Shown here: positions 46,842 through 61,800 of the stretch, in pieces
How the letters are laid out: the number at the start of each line of letters is the position of its first letter
How positions within the stretch are numbered: the first letter of the stretch is position 1
DNA from: Membranipora membranacea
Taxonomy: Eukaryota; Bryozoa; Gymnolaemata; Cheilostomatida; Membraniporidae
Assembly: GCA_914767715.1 (NCBI GenBank)
Contig: OU612069.1
Location: 17,543,387 to 17,607,386 of the forward strand
Length of the DNA: 64,000 bases
Direction: 5' to 3'
The notes under the pieces: generated by a model
The model's database searches: none
Told to the model about the DNA's origin: nothing
Seen by the model: the letters and a program-made list of their open reading frames with translations, nothing else
Made by a program: the position numbers and the translations under genes

Positions 46842-49800
46842 ATGATGGATAAAGGAAGACGACTTCACTGGTCACTTTCCAGTCTTGGATTAATACTACT
46901 GTCACATCTTCTGTCAGTATCGGCGGCAGATGACTGGGAGTTCACATCTAAAAAGTACCAAGGCAGGATTAAAGAGTGCCCTGGACTTAGCTGTGATATG
47001 ATATACGTAACTACCTCTGAAAGGATGGGGGTACCGCTACCCCACCCTGACCAAGTCGAAACTGTCCTGTTTAAGATAATAAACACAAATATTGATATGT
47101 TCGATGTAGAAGCGCAACTTATAGGCGATTTTGCGTTTATGTTCATAAGGACTAGGCCTATAACCGAAAACCAAGCAATACTAAATCGAGAAGCCAGAAG
47201 TTCTTATAGGTTGGATGTCCGTGCTAGCGTTATTCTGAAGGGAGGACGAGTAGCCATATCAAACTCTCGCGTGAACATCGCTGTTATAGATGTCAACGAT
47301 GCACTGCCCTTATTTGCTCAGAGGTTGTATAACTTTACAGTGCTGCAGTCTGCGGACGTTTTCTCGACGATCGGAAAGGTCAAGGCTTCTGATGCCGACG
47401 AGGGAATCAACGGAGAGATCTATTACTCTTTTCAAGATCTGACCAATGAGTTTGCTGTTCATCCTACGACAGGAGAGATCTATTTAACACAGAATCCCAA
47501 AAATCTTGGTAATATATCAAATAATAACCGCTATATTGTATACTTATTTCAAAGCTTGGCATATCGACCAGTACTGGCCAAGATGAGTTTGATGTGTGCC
47601 CCATTTGTGATGCACTTTTTAGAAGGTTACTTTATGCAGGGAGAGTGATGCTGCTTTATGTCCCTTGCTGAGGGTCTATTGCAGAGATATAATTTCACAT
47701 TATAGACATGAAATATTTAAGGTACCATACGAGAATTGTGACTTATGGACTAGTTTCTTTTCAATGTTTTAATGATATTGTGAGGAGGCAACTCTTAAGT
47801 CCAAATCAAATTTTTTTGCTTGGTGAACTGAATCATTTTGTTAGTATAATTTGTCGCATCTCAATGTCGCGTGTCCTCATTGCCCTGATGCATCGAATAA
47901 ATACATATATATATATCTCAACCATTTTTCTAGGTCGTCGTAAATATACGATGAAGATTCTGGCAGATAACAGAGGTCGAGGTCGCTCGACTAGTGCTTC
48001 AGTGATAATCAACATTGTGAAGACAAACAATCATTCACCTCGTATTATATACAGTGATATGCCTCCTGTTAACGGATATACAGCGCCCGGAACTACAATA
48101 CTAACGCTGCAGGTAAATTATACTGTGTATATGATAGTCTGTCTATATGGTAGTGCAGTATCTGCATGGATTTGTCTCAACTACTGCATTTGGGGATTTT
48201 ACTTTGTTAGATGCACTATAGGGAATTGAACTCGAATTGGACTTGACTAGATGAAGCATATGAAGATGTATGGCTCAAGACAGCAGAGTTTCAAATGTTC
48301 ATGTTGAAGATTTATATAATTAATTATTGAACAGAGGTGAAGCATTTTCTGCAGCAATCAAAGTGAGAGATTTCCATTTTGAATATTGACTCAAGATAAG
48401 ATGATTTCACTTGTTGTCATTGTAAAGGTTGTGGATGCGGACTCTGATTTTCATGGTGAGATCGACACAACGACCATAGTCTCCGTGACGAGCGAGAAGA
48501 TCGCTGACGCTAAGGATTACTTTAGGCTGACTTATCTAAGTGGGGCCCCTCCACCTCATGCTCACAGGGTCGAGTATAAGCTCTCCGTCTCCAGGTCTCC
48601 TCTTGATCTCGGCAACCAGGTAAATTAGAACTTTTGAAAATGAAAAATGCGTTGAAATTTCGGCGTTGTTCGGTCTTGCTTCAGTTTCTCTCTTGCAGTC
48701 AGTCGACGCTACTAAGACTTTTCTACGGTTTGGGCCTTTATTTGGTTGCAGTCCTCCACACAACTCTGTTATTGGCCATGGTATGATACACCTGATTTGA
48801 AGCTAACATGTACGTGACGGCAATAAAATCTACCAACTAGTAATCACATCTATTGCTTAATAGAAAATGGGGTATGATAGCGATTGTCCCATGATGCAAT
48901 ATTTGGGAATTCCCAATGATAACAGATTAATTACATAGTAAAGTAAGTTGCATCATGGGAGTGTGATGGAAATATGGTCATAGACATTGTATTGATGTCA
49001 TATTATTTACTCCACCGATGATATTATATCTGCTCTGCCTACAGGTGAACATAACTATTCAGTCTTGGGATAAGGGTGATCCTGTAAGATCGACTAGTGT
49101 TACCATTCCGCTCAGTATACGTCTACAAGATAACGAGCAGACTGAGCAGACTATCAAACTGGATATAGATGAGGGCCTACCTGAAGGTTTGTAACAATAA
49201 AATTCAACATATCTTCAGTTATACTTCTTTTCTACTTTTCCTCTATATTTAAGAATCGAAACGATACAGCCACTGATAAAAGTGATAAATAAAATAAATG
49301 TGCGCCGACTCCATTGATGTTGGTGGTTATTTGGGGTCATGAAATTCTCTTTCCAGTTTTATCTTCACATCGTGGTTGTTGCAAGTTCTTTTCTGTCCAT
49401 GTTGTGGTGTGAAGAAAGACTTTATCGTTTCTGTAAAGCAGATCTCCCCACTACATCACCTGTATTGCACCCTCCAGGTTTTATTTGACCAGTTTCAACA
49501 CTGACCCATTTAGTAGACAAACCTTTTTTTGTTCCAACGATTTCATGACATCACTCAAAGTAGGGCAGATATGGACAATTTCATCTACAAGGTACTGTTT
49601 TAGTGAGAGAACTTGGTTCAACCCTGTGACACAATGCTATGGACAAAAAGTTACCTCAAACTTGCATCTTAAATCATGACTATCACTTGAATTTTTTTCA
49701 TTGGCTCATTTGAAAATACTGTTTTTATATATAAGTGATTTTTTATATTACTGTTTATATATATATAAACCTGTCAAACTATTACCAAACCATTATTGAT

Positions 49801-52800
49801 GACTCCTATGTAATGTAGAAAAAAATCCCCACAATATGCAAGGTTCTTAACACAAATTGATCTTCTGTTTCTTTTTTATAGATACCCCCTTACATTACAT
49901 ATCACCCCCACGAGGAGCGATAGACATGACATATCGTATGGTGGAAGACCCTCTGGGGTCGTTCAGAATACACTCCAGGAGTGGTGTTCTTTTCCTGGCT
50001 AAGCAACTTGATGCAGAGAATGTTGACCAAACCAATCTAGAGGTAAATGGTTTATTTTATAGCGAGTTTGAGAAATGTTCTGTTGCATTGTGGGATACTA
50101 ATGGATATCCCCTACACCCACTATACCATTTCTTTGTATAGGCAATGTGAGTTTTGTTTAGTATCCCGCAATGCAATTTTCCAAAATTCCCAGTGAGATT
50201 GACCTGATCATCCTGGATAAAGTTGCATTATGGGAAAGTGTTCATCATGCACTGATGAGAAAACTTATTTTCTGCATTGAGCAACTCGTTTTCTATGGAT
50301 GAGCCTTTTTTTGTTACTTAATTAAAACTAGTCTGAGCCCCCAGACTTTTGCCCCTTGCCCGACGCCCCCCCATCCCCATTGTGGAAAAGGTCAAACTGC
50401 ATAGTCCCTTAGCAACAAACATCATGGTGGTAATCACACTAAATTGGGAAAGGATTTGGCCATGAGTTTTAAAGCTTTGTTTCATCACTGAAGTAATATC
50501 CATTATTGTGAGCCAATCCAACACAATTTAAAAAAAATTAAAATATTGAAAACTTCACAGCTAGGGGATTAGGTACATATAGGTTTTCAGATTTTTCTCA
50601 ATTATTTCCCTCCCAATAATCCCAATCTATTATAATTATCGTGTTGAGTATTGACATTATTGTACCTACAACATAGTTTGCACCATGCTGTCATTCCACA
50701 ATAATATCAACTATTCGTCTTTTTAAACATTTATTGACAAACAGTCTTCATCATTAAAATAATGTTCTTACGAGTGTGCCAAAGCAAGCAAAACAATGAA
50801 AATGAATATGTCTTAGACATGAAATACATAAATGTATGTTGTCTTAATGAAATTGTTTTAATTGTTTTAAATTGTCTTAAATTGTTAAATATATCAATAT
50901 GATTGTAGGTGTCGCTGACGGCCAAGTTCAGTGATGGGCAGCGAGTGGAGAATAAAGTAAAGTTTGAGATAACAGTGAACGATGAGAACGATAATAAACC
51001 TGAGTTCGCTACTCCTATAGAGAAACCGCTACCTGAGAACAGCCCTATAGGTAAGTGTGCCAATGGCGTGATATACTATTGTATGTATATCTCTGATCGA
51101 CAGAGAGTGAATTAATTCAATTAGCATGAGTACCATCACTTGGAATTTGGTGTCACGACCCGAGGTCAATTTCATTAATTAGGGGTGGGTACATGTTAGG
51201 TACTCATACTAAATTGACTCTGACGATCAGAGATACACATGATGATAGTGTTGTATTGATGTCAGTGTATTGGGTAAGAGTTTTTAGGTATCTTTTGTTG
51301 TGCATGGCTCATCTTTCGATTTGATTTGATCGGCAAATTACATTTATATATGAGGGGAGCAACCATATAATGAGGGATCACACTTCATCAGCGTCTGATC
51401 TATCCATTATACCTTGATATACCTTGATATATGTATAAATAAAAATATATACAAAGATATAATGGATAGATTAGACACCCATGAAGTGAATTACCTTATT
51501 ATGAGGTTTGTTCCTCTCAGCCTTGTTTTAATGCACTCTCATATCCATATTTCACACATTCTTGATTTGAGGCAATCGTTATAAATGACTCATGCGGTGT
51601 GCAAGCAAAACTGCTCAGGGTAGTAGATGTCGGGTTTTGTTGATCATATTTTTGTTGTGCATGGTCTCATCTGTCCAAGTGACTTGATCGGCAAATAAAA
51701 TTTATAAAGGAGCTGGGAAAACCTGATAATGAGGAGTCTCACTTCATTGGTGTCTGAACTATCAATTATACCTGATGATGAAAAGAACAGGCACCCGTAA
51801 AGTGAGATACCTTATTATAAGGTTCGCTCAGCCGTGTTTCAGTGCACTATCATATCCGTATTCTGAATGCTTGGCAATGACCCATGTTTGCGAGCAAACC
51901 TGCTCAGTGTGGATGTGGTCAAATTTGGTTAAATGATTTTATAATTGTACATATTGCATAAAAGCATAATATGTATTGCATATCGCATAATGCATATCAC
52001 ATAATACATATTATATAATGCACACTGGATGATGGAATAAATTTTGAAATTTGCATTACAGGTACTGTAGCGACTATAGCCAGTGCTACAGACAAGGATG
52101 ATGGAGCTAATTCTGAGATCACTTACTCCATCTCATACAATGAGGACAGCACGCTGCCCTTCGAGATCGACGCCTTCATTGGAGAGGTACGGGTACGGGG
52201 TTGTGTCAGGAGTTGTCCCTTATTATAGGGGGCGCTGAACAGATGAGACCATAAATTGGCACTTTTTTATATAAGCTATCATTGGAGCAGATCACACTTT
52301 TTGGTCTGGCAGCCAGGGAAACTTGATGATGTCAGATATAGTGCTTGTGTGTGTAGTTGGTGTTAATCAAGATAAGCAATTGATTGAAGCACTATCTCTT
52401 ATTGTGACACCAACTAACTCTCAGTCTTCTTAACACCTGATACAGTTTCACACATTGTACCCATGACAGTGTGTTGCCCAATGGATTGGTCTGCTGGTTT
52501 TGGCACTTGCTTTCATGCTCTTGAACTATAACAAAAAAACTGTTCACTCTTTTTAGATACGATTGACTGGCCCACTGGACTATGAGCTGGACCACAGGCT
52601 TTATCACATACCAGTAAGGGCGTCTGACAGAGGTGCCCCATATCGGAGAGAGACTGAGAAGATCTTTACAGTAGCTGTTGAGAACGTTAATGATATGAAG
52701 CCCATGTTTGAGTATGACCAATGTACTGTCAGTATGGCCAAGGTAAGAGGAAAGGATATAATCCCACTTGAGGATGGTTCTTATCAACAGTGTACCTAGC

Positions 52801-55800
52801 AGCCTCACTATGTATATATTGCGCTGTGACATCCCTTTGCTCAAAATTCAAGCAAATCCTGAGTAGATCTGTTTTTTACAGCCTGTAATATTTACCTTAA
52901 TTATTAGCTGAGTTTTATTTCAGCAAGTTTAGTAGCGACTTAATGTTGGCTAGTACAAATTTTACCTAGCTCAGTTGGCAGATTTTATGTCATGAAATTA
53001 CGTAAATGTAAGCTAACAATATATTAAACAGTTTCAAGTAGAGCAAAAAGGCATACTTTTCCTCCTCCAGTCTATAAAATCTGTATTTTTGCTAAATAAA
53101 ATCTCTTCTATTCAAAAATTTTAGGATTTGGCCATCGGTAGCAGAGTGAGACAGTTTAAAGCTCTGGATATCGACTCTGATGACACGACGTTCAGTTATA
53201 GTATCAGGATAACAGATACACAGTCAGCGCCGCTGACTATAGATGAGAATACCGGTATGATCACTACTTATCTCAGGCTGGACGGTCTGTCTCAACGTCG
53301 ATTCATCGCTAGAGTTACTGGTGAGTCTGAAATGATAGTCAGAAGTGTCAGACTGTTGGACTTTATTGTGGTGAGGAACTGCACACTTACAATACTGATG
53401 AGAACATAGCGGCAATTTCAATGTAGGGGCTAGCACGATTTCTAGGGGGTTTAGAGAGGATGTGGGAAAATGTCATAATAATATACTGATAACGGCAGTA
53501 TATAGATATTTGTTGACTGCATGTGGAAGGGATTGTGGACTGGTAGGGGTGAAGAGAAGAGAGGCGATAGTTAAGCTTTCGCTGCAATGTGATGATTAGT
53601 TTTTCATATAATTTGTCTGAGCACTCAAATCTTGAGACATTACATATTAATTGTGACAACTGTCCTCAATAGCCGCTTGAATGTCTACACACTCAAAGTG
53701 TGTGGTCCGCTGTCAGACTTGAGATTCTGTGCCAAAATGTCTCCAACATTCAAAAGTTGAATTTGTTCTCTAGGGGATTAAAAACATAAGTGTCAAACTT
53801 TATCGGGTAGATAAGAGGACAAAAATTGGCTGGCTTAACAATATCAGCTTAGATATCAAGAGGGCTGTACCGGTATTGTCTAAATTCTGATAGGTTACTC
53901 ATCAAATACTTACTTATCAGTGCCGTAATTTAAAAAAAATGGTAGTGGAGGCAAAAGTTGGAGGCGAGTCTGAAGCATCACTGTAAATTCCTCCCGTAAC
54001 GAAAGGAAATCCCAGAGGGGCTGAGTCTGACATGAAGTATACAATTATGGTGTTTTTTAGGCCACTCTATTTTGCTTTTTGCCTGCCCTGCTTCTCCATA
54101 TAACTACGAGCCTGCTTATATTGAAATTAAAGATTTAGGACATGCTTCTACTTCCTCAACGAAATAACACATCTTTTTTCGAATTCGAGATGAATGAATC
54201 TCGATTAGCTGAATTGAGTGACATTCTTAGGTGTCTCCTTACTTAAGCGTTATCAGAATCCTATCGTACCGTGGGAGGCGTTAATTTACTCATTTGAATT
54301 TCTATTGACAAAGTTGGAGGGACTTTTTATGAATGAATTAGGGACTTCTTGTCAGATTGTTTCCCTAATGGCCCGTTTCTCCACTCCATATGTCGGAGAG
54401 CAAACGTTGTTTCTCTATTTTCTGGCAAAGGTTCAAAGTGCAACATAATTTATACTCTTGCCTGACTTGAATTGAGTGCATTTTATTTGTCACTTCGGTG
54501 CCACGGGTGTTAATGCTTATGTTAATCCAACGTGAAAGAAGTTCATATGAATGAATTATTCATGACTCTGTGATATGAAAAAATTAGTGATGATTAATTG
54601 ATATGTCCTAACACTTCTGCCATGACTATAATAAATAATTTGTTACATTATTTTTATTGGATGCGGAGCCTGCCAGACTGTGCCGAGGATATTGTTTGGT
54701 ATCAAAGCGTCTTTTAAAGTAATCATTTCACACCTCAACTTGTGTCAGCTGAAAATCATATCACTTCCATCAATGTGTTGCTTATCAATGATGCAACCGG
54801 TGTCTGTCTCTCAGTTTGACTGACAATCATAATAAAGACAGACTGTAATACTTAATCTGTACCGAACCATAGAGGATGTGAGTTAAACTGTGATCATGGA
54901 ATCTCCGATTACTTGTGTCTGTGGTGGGTCAGGGGAGGGGGGGGGGGGGTTGGAAAGGGAGCTTAGAGGAACCTTGTATGGTGCCAAAAATGGTTAATGC
55001 CCTTTACAGTGTTAAATGACAAACTCAACAAACACAACAATCGATTGAAAACTATGGTTTTGACAAGGTGTAAATGTGAATCAAAGATATACATAGAGAT
55101 ATCAGAGATATACGGTGATATACAATAAGGCCCTGAACATTTTATGATGGCAAGAACCCGCATTTCAAATGGTTGGCTGTTTGGTGCTGACTCTATCCAA
55201 CACAGTGAGAGGATAAAGACTGACTTAAAAAAGCCAACACCTCTAGGCTGCTGAAAATCATATAATTTACCAAGTAGATAATTTTGAACCCCTGTTATTA
55301 TTCTTCCAGCCTCCGATGGTATTAACCTGAGTGAGCCGGTGAAGCTGACGGTGATAATCGGTGAGAGAGGAGAAGTACCTGATGGGGTCAAGGTCGTATG
55401 TACACCAAATGATGCTCGTAAAACTTACGATGACTTCAAACGAGTAAGTCTTTCTGATCTAGGTTTTGTCGGCTAAATTGTTAAAGCCCATAGACTCAAT
55501 TATTAAGTCTATGTTTTAGCCCGATGTTATTTCCAGCGGCGAAAGACCAACTAAATTGTACTGGTTTTGTAATGAGCACTTTTCACTTCAATCTTTCATT
55601 CTTACCACTACGAGCTTAATCCAATTTGCCTACATCCCCGCCACTCCTATCCGACTATTATGCCACCGGCAACCACACAACCAAATATCGGAGAATATGA
55701 TATGGTCGGTAGTGCTGAAATTGGCAATTATGGAAATTGTAGTCAGATGGAGCATTAAACTTTATTCCGATTCTAATTTAGGCTGACCAACAGAAGGTTT

Positions 55801-58800
55801 GTTGTGTCTATGCAGTTATTCATTATGTTAATGTGCACATGTTTGTGTTGAGCAATTTGACGTTGTGTAGTTGAATAGCACTTTCCTACACAAAGATGTC
55901 TGAAAAACTTAATTTGAGGTCAAATATGCTAGTTTGTGTGACAGCAAAAGTCCGAATTCATACTGTGGCTGGTATCACTAGACAACAAACTTTGGATCGA
56001 AGACTATTCCCCTTATTTATTAACTCTGTCCTTCACCTAAATATGCCATATCATTAATCGCTAGAGTTAACCACTTGCTTTCTTCTTATGATTTCAGACT
56101 GCCGCAATAATGAACCCATCGAGAGAGGACATCATCCTACCCTCTTCAAACTATCTGTCAAACAACCATCGGCCAAAGTTTGATAATAAGACTAACATGA
56201 AGTCCTACTGGCTACCAGAGGATTTGCCTACAGGGAGTATAGTTGGGCATTTATCGGCTACTGACCAGGACTCAGGTTTTGCTGGGCTTATACAGTACAA
56301 GATCCAACAGGGAAATGCAAAAGGTTTGTGAATGGGTTATGAATCCATATAGTATGAGTATTCGGTATAATACAAGTATAAATGTGTTATTTGAAAGCGT
56401 ACAAGGTGAATGCAACTCCTGATTTCTCAACATAAACAAATACGTTTAGTTCCTTTATGTTGATGTGAAAACCATTTTATATCATCATTCTAGTTGTAAG
56501 ATCACTTCTGTTGATGGAAATTAAACCAGAAGAACAAAAAGTTTTGTTTCCCAAGCTTTATGTTGTATATTCCATACACTGTTACTAAGCTAGCCTGAGA
56601 TCATGAATTCATTTCTATTTTACAGGACATTTTGCGATAAACGACAGTACAGGAGCACTGATAGTATTTGCACCACTAGACCGAGAAGCTCACCCACAGT
56701 ATAATCTATCTGTAGTAGCGATGGATATGGATATGGATAACCGCAAATCAGCCGCCCTCAATATCATGTAAGGCAATAGTGGATGGTCTATTTTACTTTT
56801 ATGGTTATTTGTACTGGACTCTTATTTTTATTGGAAGTCGAATAGTTCCTTGAGGAAACTATTATCTTAGATCAACTTAGATAACTTAATTTTAGCTATA
56901 AATTATTTTGGCTAGTTTCGGGGGACAAAATTTTAGCTTTTCCTCCTGCAGTTTCAATAGTTGATAGTCGATATGTTCAAGTACTTAAAGACCAACTCCT
57001 TGATTTGTATGAGTTACTTTTTGCGTTACTTTTACTGGTTTCTTCTGTTGGAGGTAGACAATTTGCTTTACGAAACAATTATCTTAGCGTTGAGTCTGAT
57101 GGCTTTGCTCACCTAGGCTTTTTTTTCTTGGTTCTTTGTTGAGGTGATGAAGACAAAAGTCCAATAATGTCAGAGTTTTATGGCCTGGCCTGACCTGGCT
57201 CTACTTAGTCATTTTAATGGATCTTCATGGAAACTTCTCTTTTTGAACATTACGGCTATTGCAACACCGCTGTAATAAGGGGCAACAATTATCGCCAGTT
57301 TTCATACCATGTTGTAATGATTATATATATATTTTCTTTTAGAATTGATGTGATCGACTCAAATGACAATACTCCAAAGTTTCTCCGAGAATCATACGAA
57401 GCTTACATCAACGAGACAATAAAGAGGGGGACTTCCTTCCTACAAGTAATGGCTAGGGATCTTGACGAGGGAAATAATGGAAAGGTAAGTCTAAACTCGC
57501 AATGATGAGAAGATTAAAGAGCTCTCATTTGTTGCAAGATGCCCTTGTTTTGGTTTTGGGCTCAGGAGAGCTATCTTAGCTAAGAGATGTTTGACATCTG
57601 GGGATTCTAAATCTTCCTTCAACAGCTGGCTCGTATTTTTTAGCCAAAACGATTTTAATATTCTTTCAACTGACAGAGTAGTGTGGTAAAGTATTGAAAT
57701 GTTTCTGCATGCCAGCTCAGTTTATGATAATACAGTAATACATTCTACAGAAGACACAAATGTTAGTCTTAAATCAAATAAAGGTAAGAACAAAAGTGAT
57801 TGCTAACTTTTTTGATATCTGAACCTTTAGATATCTCATCCCACAAGCCAAGGTCTAGCTCTCTTTTGTCGTCATCTGAAAAAATTTAAATGTTTGTGAT
57901 CTTGTTACTTTTAAAGATTGAGTACTCATTGGTGACAGATACACCATACTTCCTCATAAACTCAGCCACTGGTATGGTGATGGTAAAAGCTCAACTAGAC
58001 AGAGAAACTAAAGATAGACACGTCCTCGAGGTCCGCGCTACCGATAAACCTGGTGAGTCACATACATATACAGACTTATATTAGTATTGAATTATCTTAT
58101 CTAATTTATTATAATTTATCATTTTTATTTGTAATAAGTTATCGTTATTTATTGTTATCGCTTCTGATGATTTCTAAATATTTGTCATTATTTATAATGA
58201 TTAGTTAATTTTTCTTTTTTGATATTATTTGTTATTAATTTTCGATATATATATATATATATATATTGTTATCAAGTATTTGGTAATCTGGTAATATTCG
58301 CAACCCATTTGCAATTTTTACAAAAAATTTCAATTATAGTTTTTCGTATAATTTTTCAACTGATTCTCAGTGTTTCATAATAATTATTTTGACTTTATAC
58401 AATGCTTTATCTACGTAGTGTAGTGCTAAGCTCTTGTAAAACAAGATCATAGACTGAAGTCATCGGCATTATACATGTATACTATCACCTTCTGCCCTCA
58501 GCGGCAGACACCGTGGGTGGTAACCATAAACACATAATATCTAATATATATGTCTATGGTGATAACTGATACACAAATTATCTAGTTCCGTTACCATTGA
58601 TCTCAATTTGTTGAGTAATTTATCTAATAATTAGCTAACTTTTCGGCAACCATCACTATCTTTTATGTAATACTAGTGAGTTAACTCTTCAGAGGCGAGA
58701 TATATGAGGTTAAAGCCCTACCAGACTTTGTTGATTGGCGCTATGATATCACGTTTATAGGGTTTCAGATACACCCTTTTTACGCAATAATTTAATTGTG

Positions 58801-61800
58801 ACCATGGCACAGTGCCTCTGGTGATAGGTGGTGTTCGCTGATATTAGAGCAAGTTCAATTCACACTAGTAGTTAATGATATAATGTAGTATAACTAGTGG
58901 TTTGAGCTGTGAACTAACTATATCAGTGTGTATTATGAGCAAAGATATTAAATACTCATGTTATTATTACTCATGTTATTAGTTAAACATCGACTGAGTA
59001 TAGTATGGTAGACTGAGTAAGGTGGTTGAGATGACGGAGTATTGTAATGCCTTTTGTCCGATCCCTCAATTTCTAAATAATCAAGTCCATTTTCTTAAGA
59101 TGTTTTTTAGAATGGGTACCACTGACATTTAATTTACGTATATTTTAAGAATAGATTTTACTTGTCGCTAATATACATCCACGTAGAACCATGTATTGAT
59201 ATGTATGTATACATGCTAGTGTACGCAGAGATATACATTTTATATATATGCTTGCAAATATATACGTATTGGTTTGATTTTTACAGCAGCCCACCATTAC
59301 ATTCGGTAATTACAACGTGATTGTATGTTTTTGTAGTTGATCCCAGTGATACTCGCTTTGCCATGACTACGGTAGTGATACACATCACAGATGTGAACGA
59401 TAACCCTCCTGTCTTCATGAAAAAAGAATTCAGGTACGTGTGCTTTCATTTAAATATCTCAGTGGACTTGAAGAAAAATTCTCATAAATATTTGAGACTT
59501 AATGACAGTGTGGTTGGACACAAATAAATTGAAAAGAGTTACATAAATTGAATTGAATTTTCCCTTTTAAGTTTTATTCTGACAACAACGACATTAAACT
59601 TTTTAGGAATACTATCAGAAAAGAGCTACCATACCACGATAATAATGAAATATGAAAGCTTTAGCATTTCCAGTGTCACATTTTAAAAATTTTACTGATT
59701 TCCCCTCTCACACAGAGTGAAGGTTAGAGAAGATATGCCCAAAGGTACTGTCATCACTAATTTAGTGGCTCATGACGCAGACCTACCAGCCAGTGGTGGA
59801 GAAGTTACCTACAAAATCCAGAGAGGTAAGTCGCTATCCTGTAATAATTATTGTGTGGTAGTTCTCAGACTACAACTAGTTGTATCTGAGATGTTAAGAC
59901 ACCTGATTATCAATCGTGTGTCACATGTATTTTGATAGTTTGGTTGGGGGCTCGAAACACTGTCAGTTGACTGTCAGTGAACTGTCAGTAGATTGTCAGT
60001 GGATTGTCAGTCGACTGTCAGTGGATTGTCAGTGAACTCTCAGTGGACTGAAAGTAGACTGATAGTGGGCTGTCAGTGGACTGTAGTTGAACTGTCAGTG
60101 GACTGTTGGTGGAATGTCAGTGGACTGTCAGTGGAATGTCAGTGAACTGTCAGTCGACTATCAGTGTTCTGTCGGTGGACTGTTAGTGGACTGTCAGTGC
60201 TCTGTCAGTGGGCTGGCAGTTGGCTGACAGTGGACTGCAAGTGGACAGTCAGTTGGCTGTCAGTGAACTGTCCATTTACTGTTAGTGGACTGCTGGGAGA
60301 CCTTTTAATCATAGAAGTTGTCTGTCGGCTCTCATTATTCTCATGGTGATGTGTCTACTCAAAGTCCGGGAAACTTCTTATCGCTTAATAAATAAGGTTG
60401 TCACTGAAACCACAAAAACAATACAGCTTTTGCAATCATGGTACTCCGCTAGTGCATTATAAACCATCTAGGACTTGTATATATGCTGGGTGATGCTGGT
60501 ATTTTGTCGTGATTTAGATTCGAGCTTTATGGTGTGCTTTTTATTAAAATGTTAACTCTGGGATTTCAGGCCGCGTTACTCACGGAGGTAAATCAATTTT
60601 TGTAATGCTCTCAAATACTCAAGGTTACCAAGTTGCTCAATGCATTCAGTTGCCATTTCCATCCATGTCGATAAAGAACAAAACGTTTGTCAATCCATTC
60701 AGCATTTTTTTCCCCTTAAAGATGGTCAGGGTCTTATTTATGCATAATAGCTTAATTTCGACTTGGTTGAGGGTTTGAATTATTCACAGATTGAAAGTGT
60801 TATTTATGATAACCAATAACGATGAGGATTTCCTGGCTACAGCATGCCATCTTATATGACTGCGATTTAATAAGCTTTTGGAGTTGTTTTCCACTAAATT
60901 TGGATTTGAGTAAACATGTTTTTTACAGGCATCGTCTTTTTTATGCCAACGCTGCTTTTCACTTACAGCATGTAAGTTTCATCCTATTAGACTAACATTT
61001 ATATATTATATCATACATCTCACTCCCGCATCAATGTGGAATTATTCGCAACAAAAAATGTTCATGTTCATGTTTGCTATTCTGCACACTGATCGTCACT
61101 TTGTGTTGTCCGTTGTTGCGACTCCAATTTTGAAAGATTCTGCATCTTTGCTCTAATTTTTTATCCGAAGTATCACACATACATAAAACTAAGAAAATTC
61201 GAAAGCCAATCCCAATATAGGTCCCTGTCCCGCTTTTCTGTTTCTTGAATAAAATGCTGGCTTTCTCATTGGCTAGCAGCTGACCCCTCAAGGCTTCTAG
61301 TATGTGCTCCAGCCAATCATGACTCCTACCTAACCCACAATGCAATTACAGGGAATTCCAATTTGAGTCCAAAAGTGTTTGAGAGTTTGAGTGAAGTTCA
61401 TTTGTCGGATAATTCCTTAGTTTATGCTTTCCCAAATCTTATTTTGCTTTAGTGTTAATAAATCCATTTAACGTAATTCCACATCATACCCTATTCTTTT
61501 ACCAGATGATGATGCGTTCAGTATAGATAAAAACACTGGAGTAGTGAGGCTGATCACAAAGTTAGACTATGAAGTGAAGAATCTATACAGACTTCCCATC
61601 AGAGCTCGAGATAACGGCACTGATCCACTCAGAACCACCTGTGATCTTGTGGTAAGTTCATCTACTGTCACTGAGGCACTGGCACTGTCACTGAGGCACT
61701 GTTACTGAGGCACTGTCACTGAGGCGCAGTCACTGAGGCACTGTCAATCTCACTGGGAAAATGTGACTGTTACAGGGAGTCACTGGCACTGACAATGTGA

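Noticed and set aside
52392-52844. 150-residue minus-strand open frame
   Set aside because: It overlaps a strongly supported cadherin exon on the other strand and resembles nothing known.
54963-55391. 142-residue minus-strand open frame
   Set aside because: Shadow of FAT-like exon 10 and its intron.
60164-60349. Open frame with regular Trp-Thr-Val-Ser repeats
   Set aside because: Direct translation of the 10-11-bp minisatellite.
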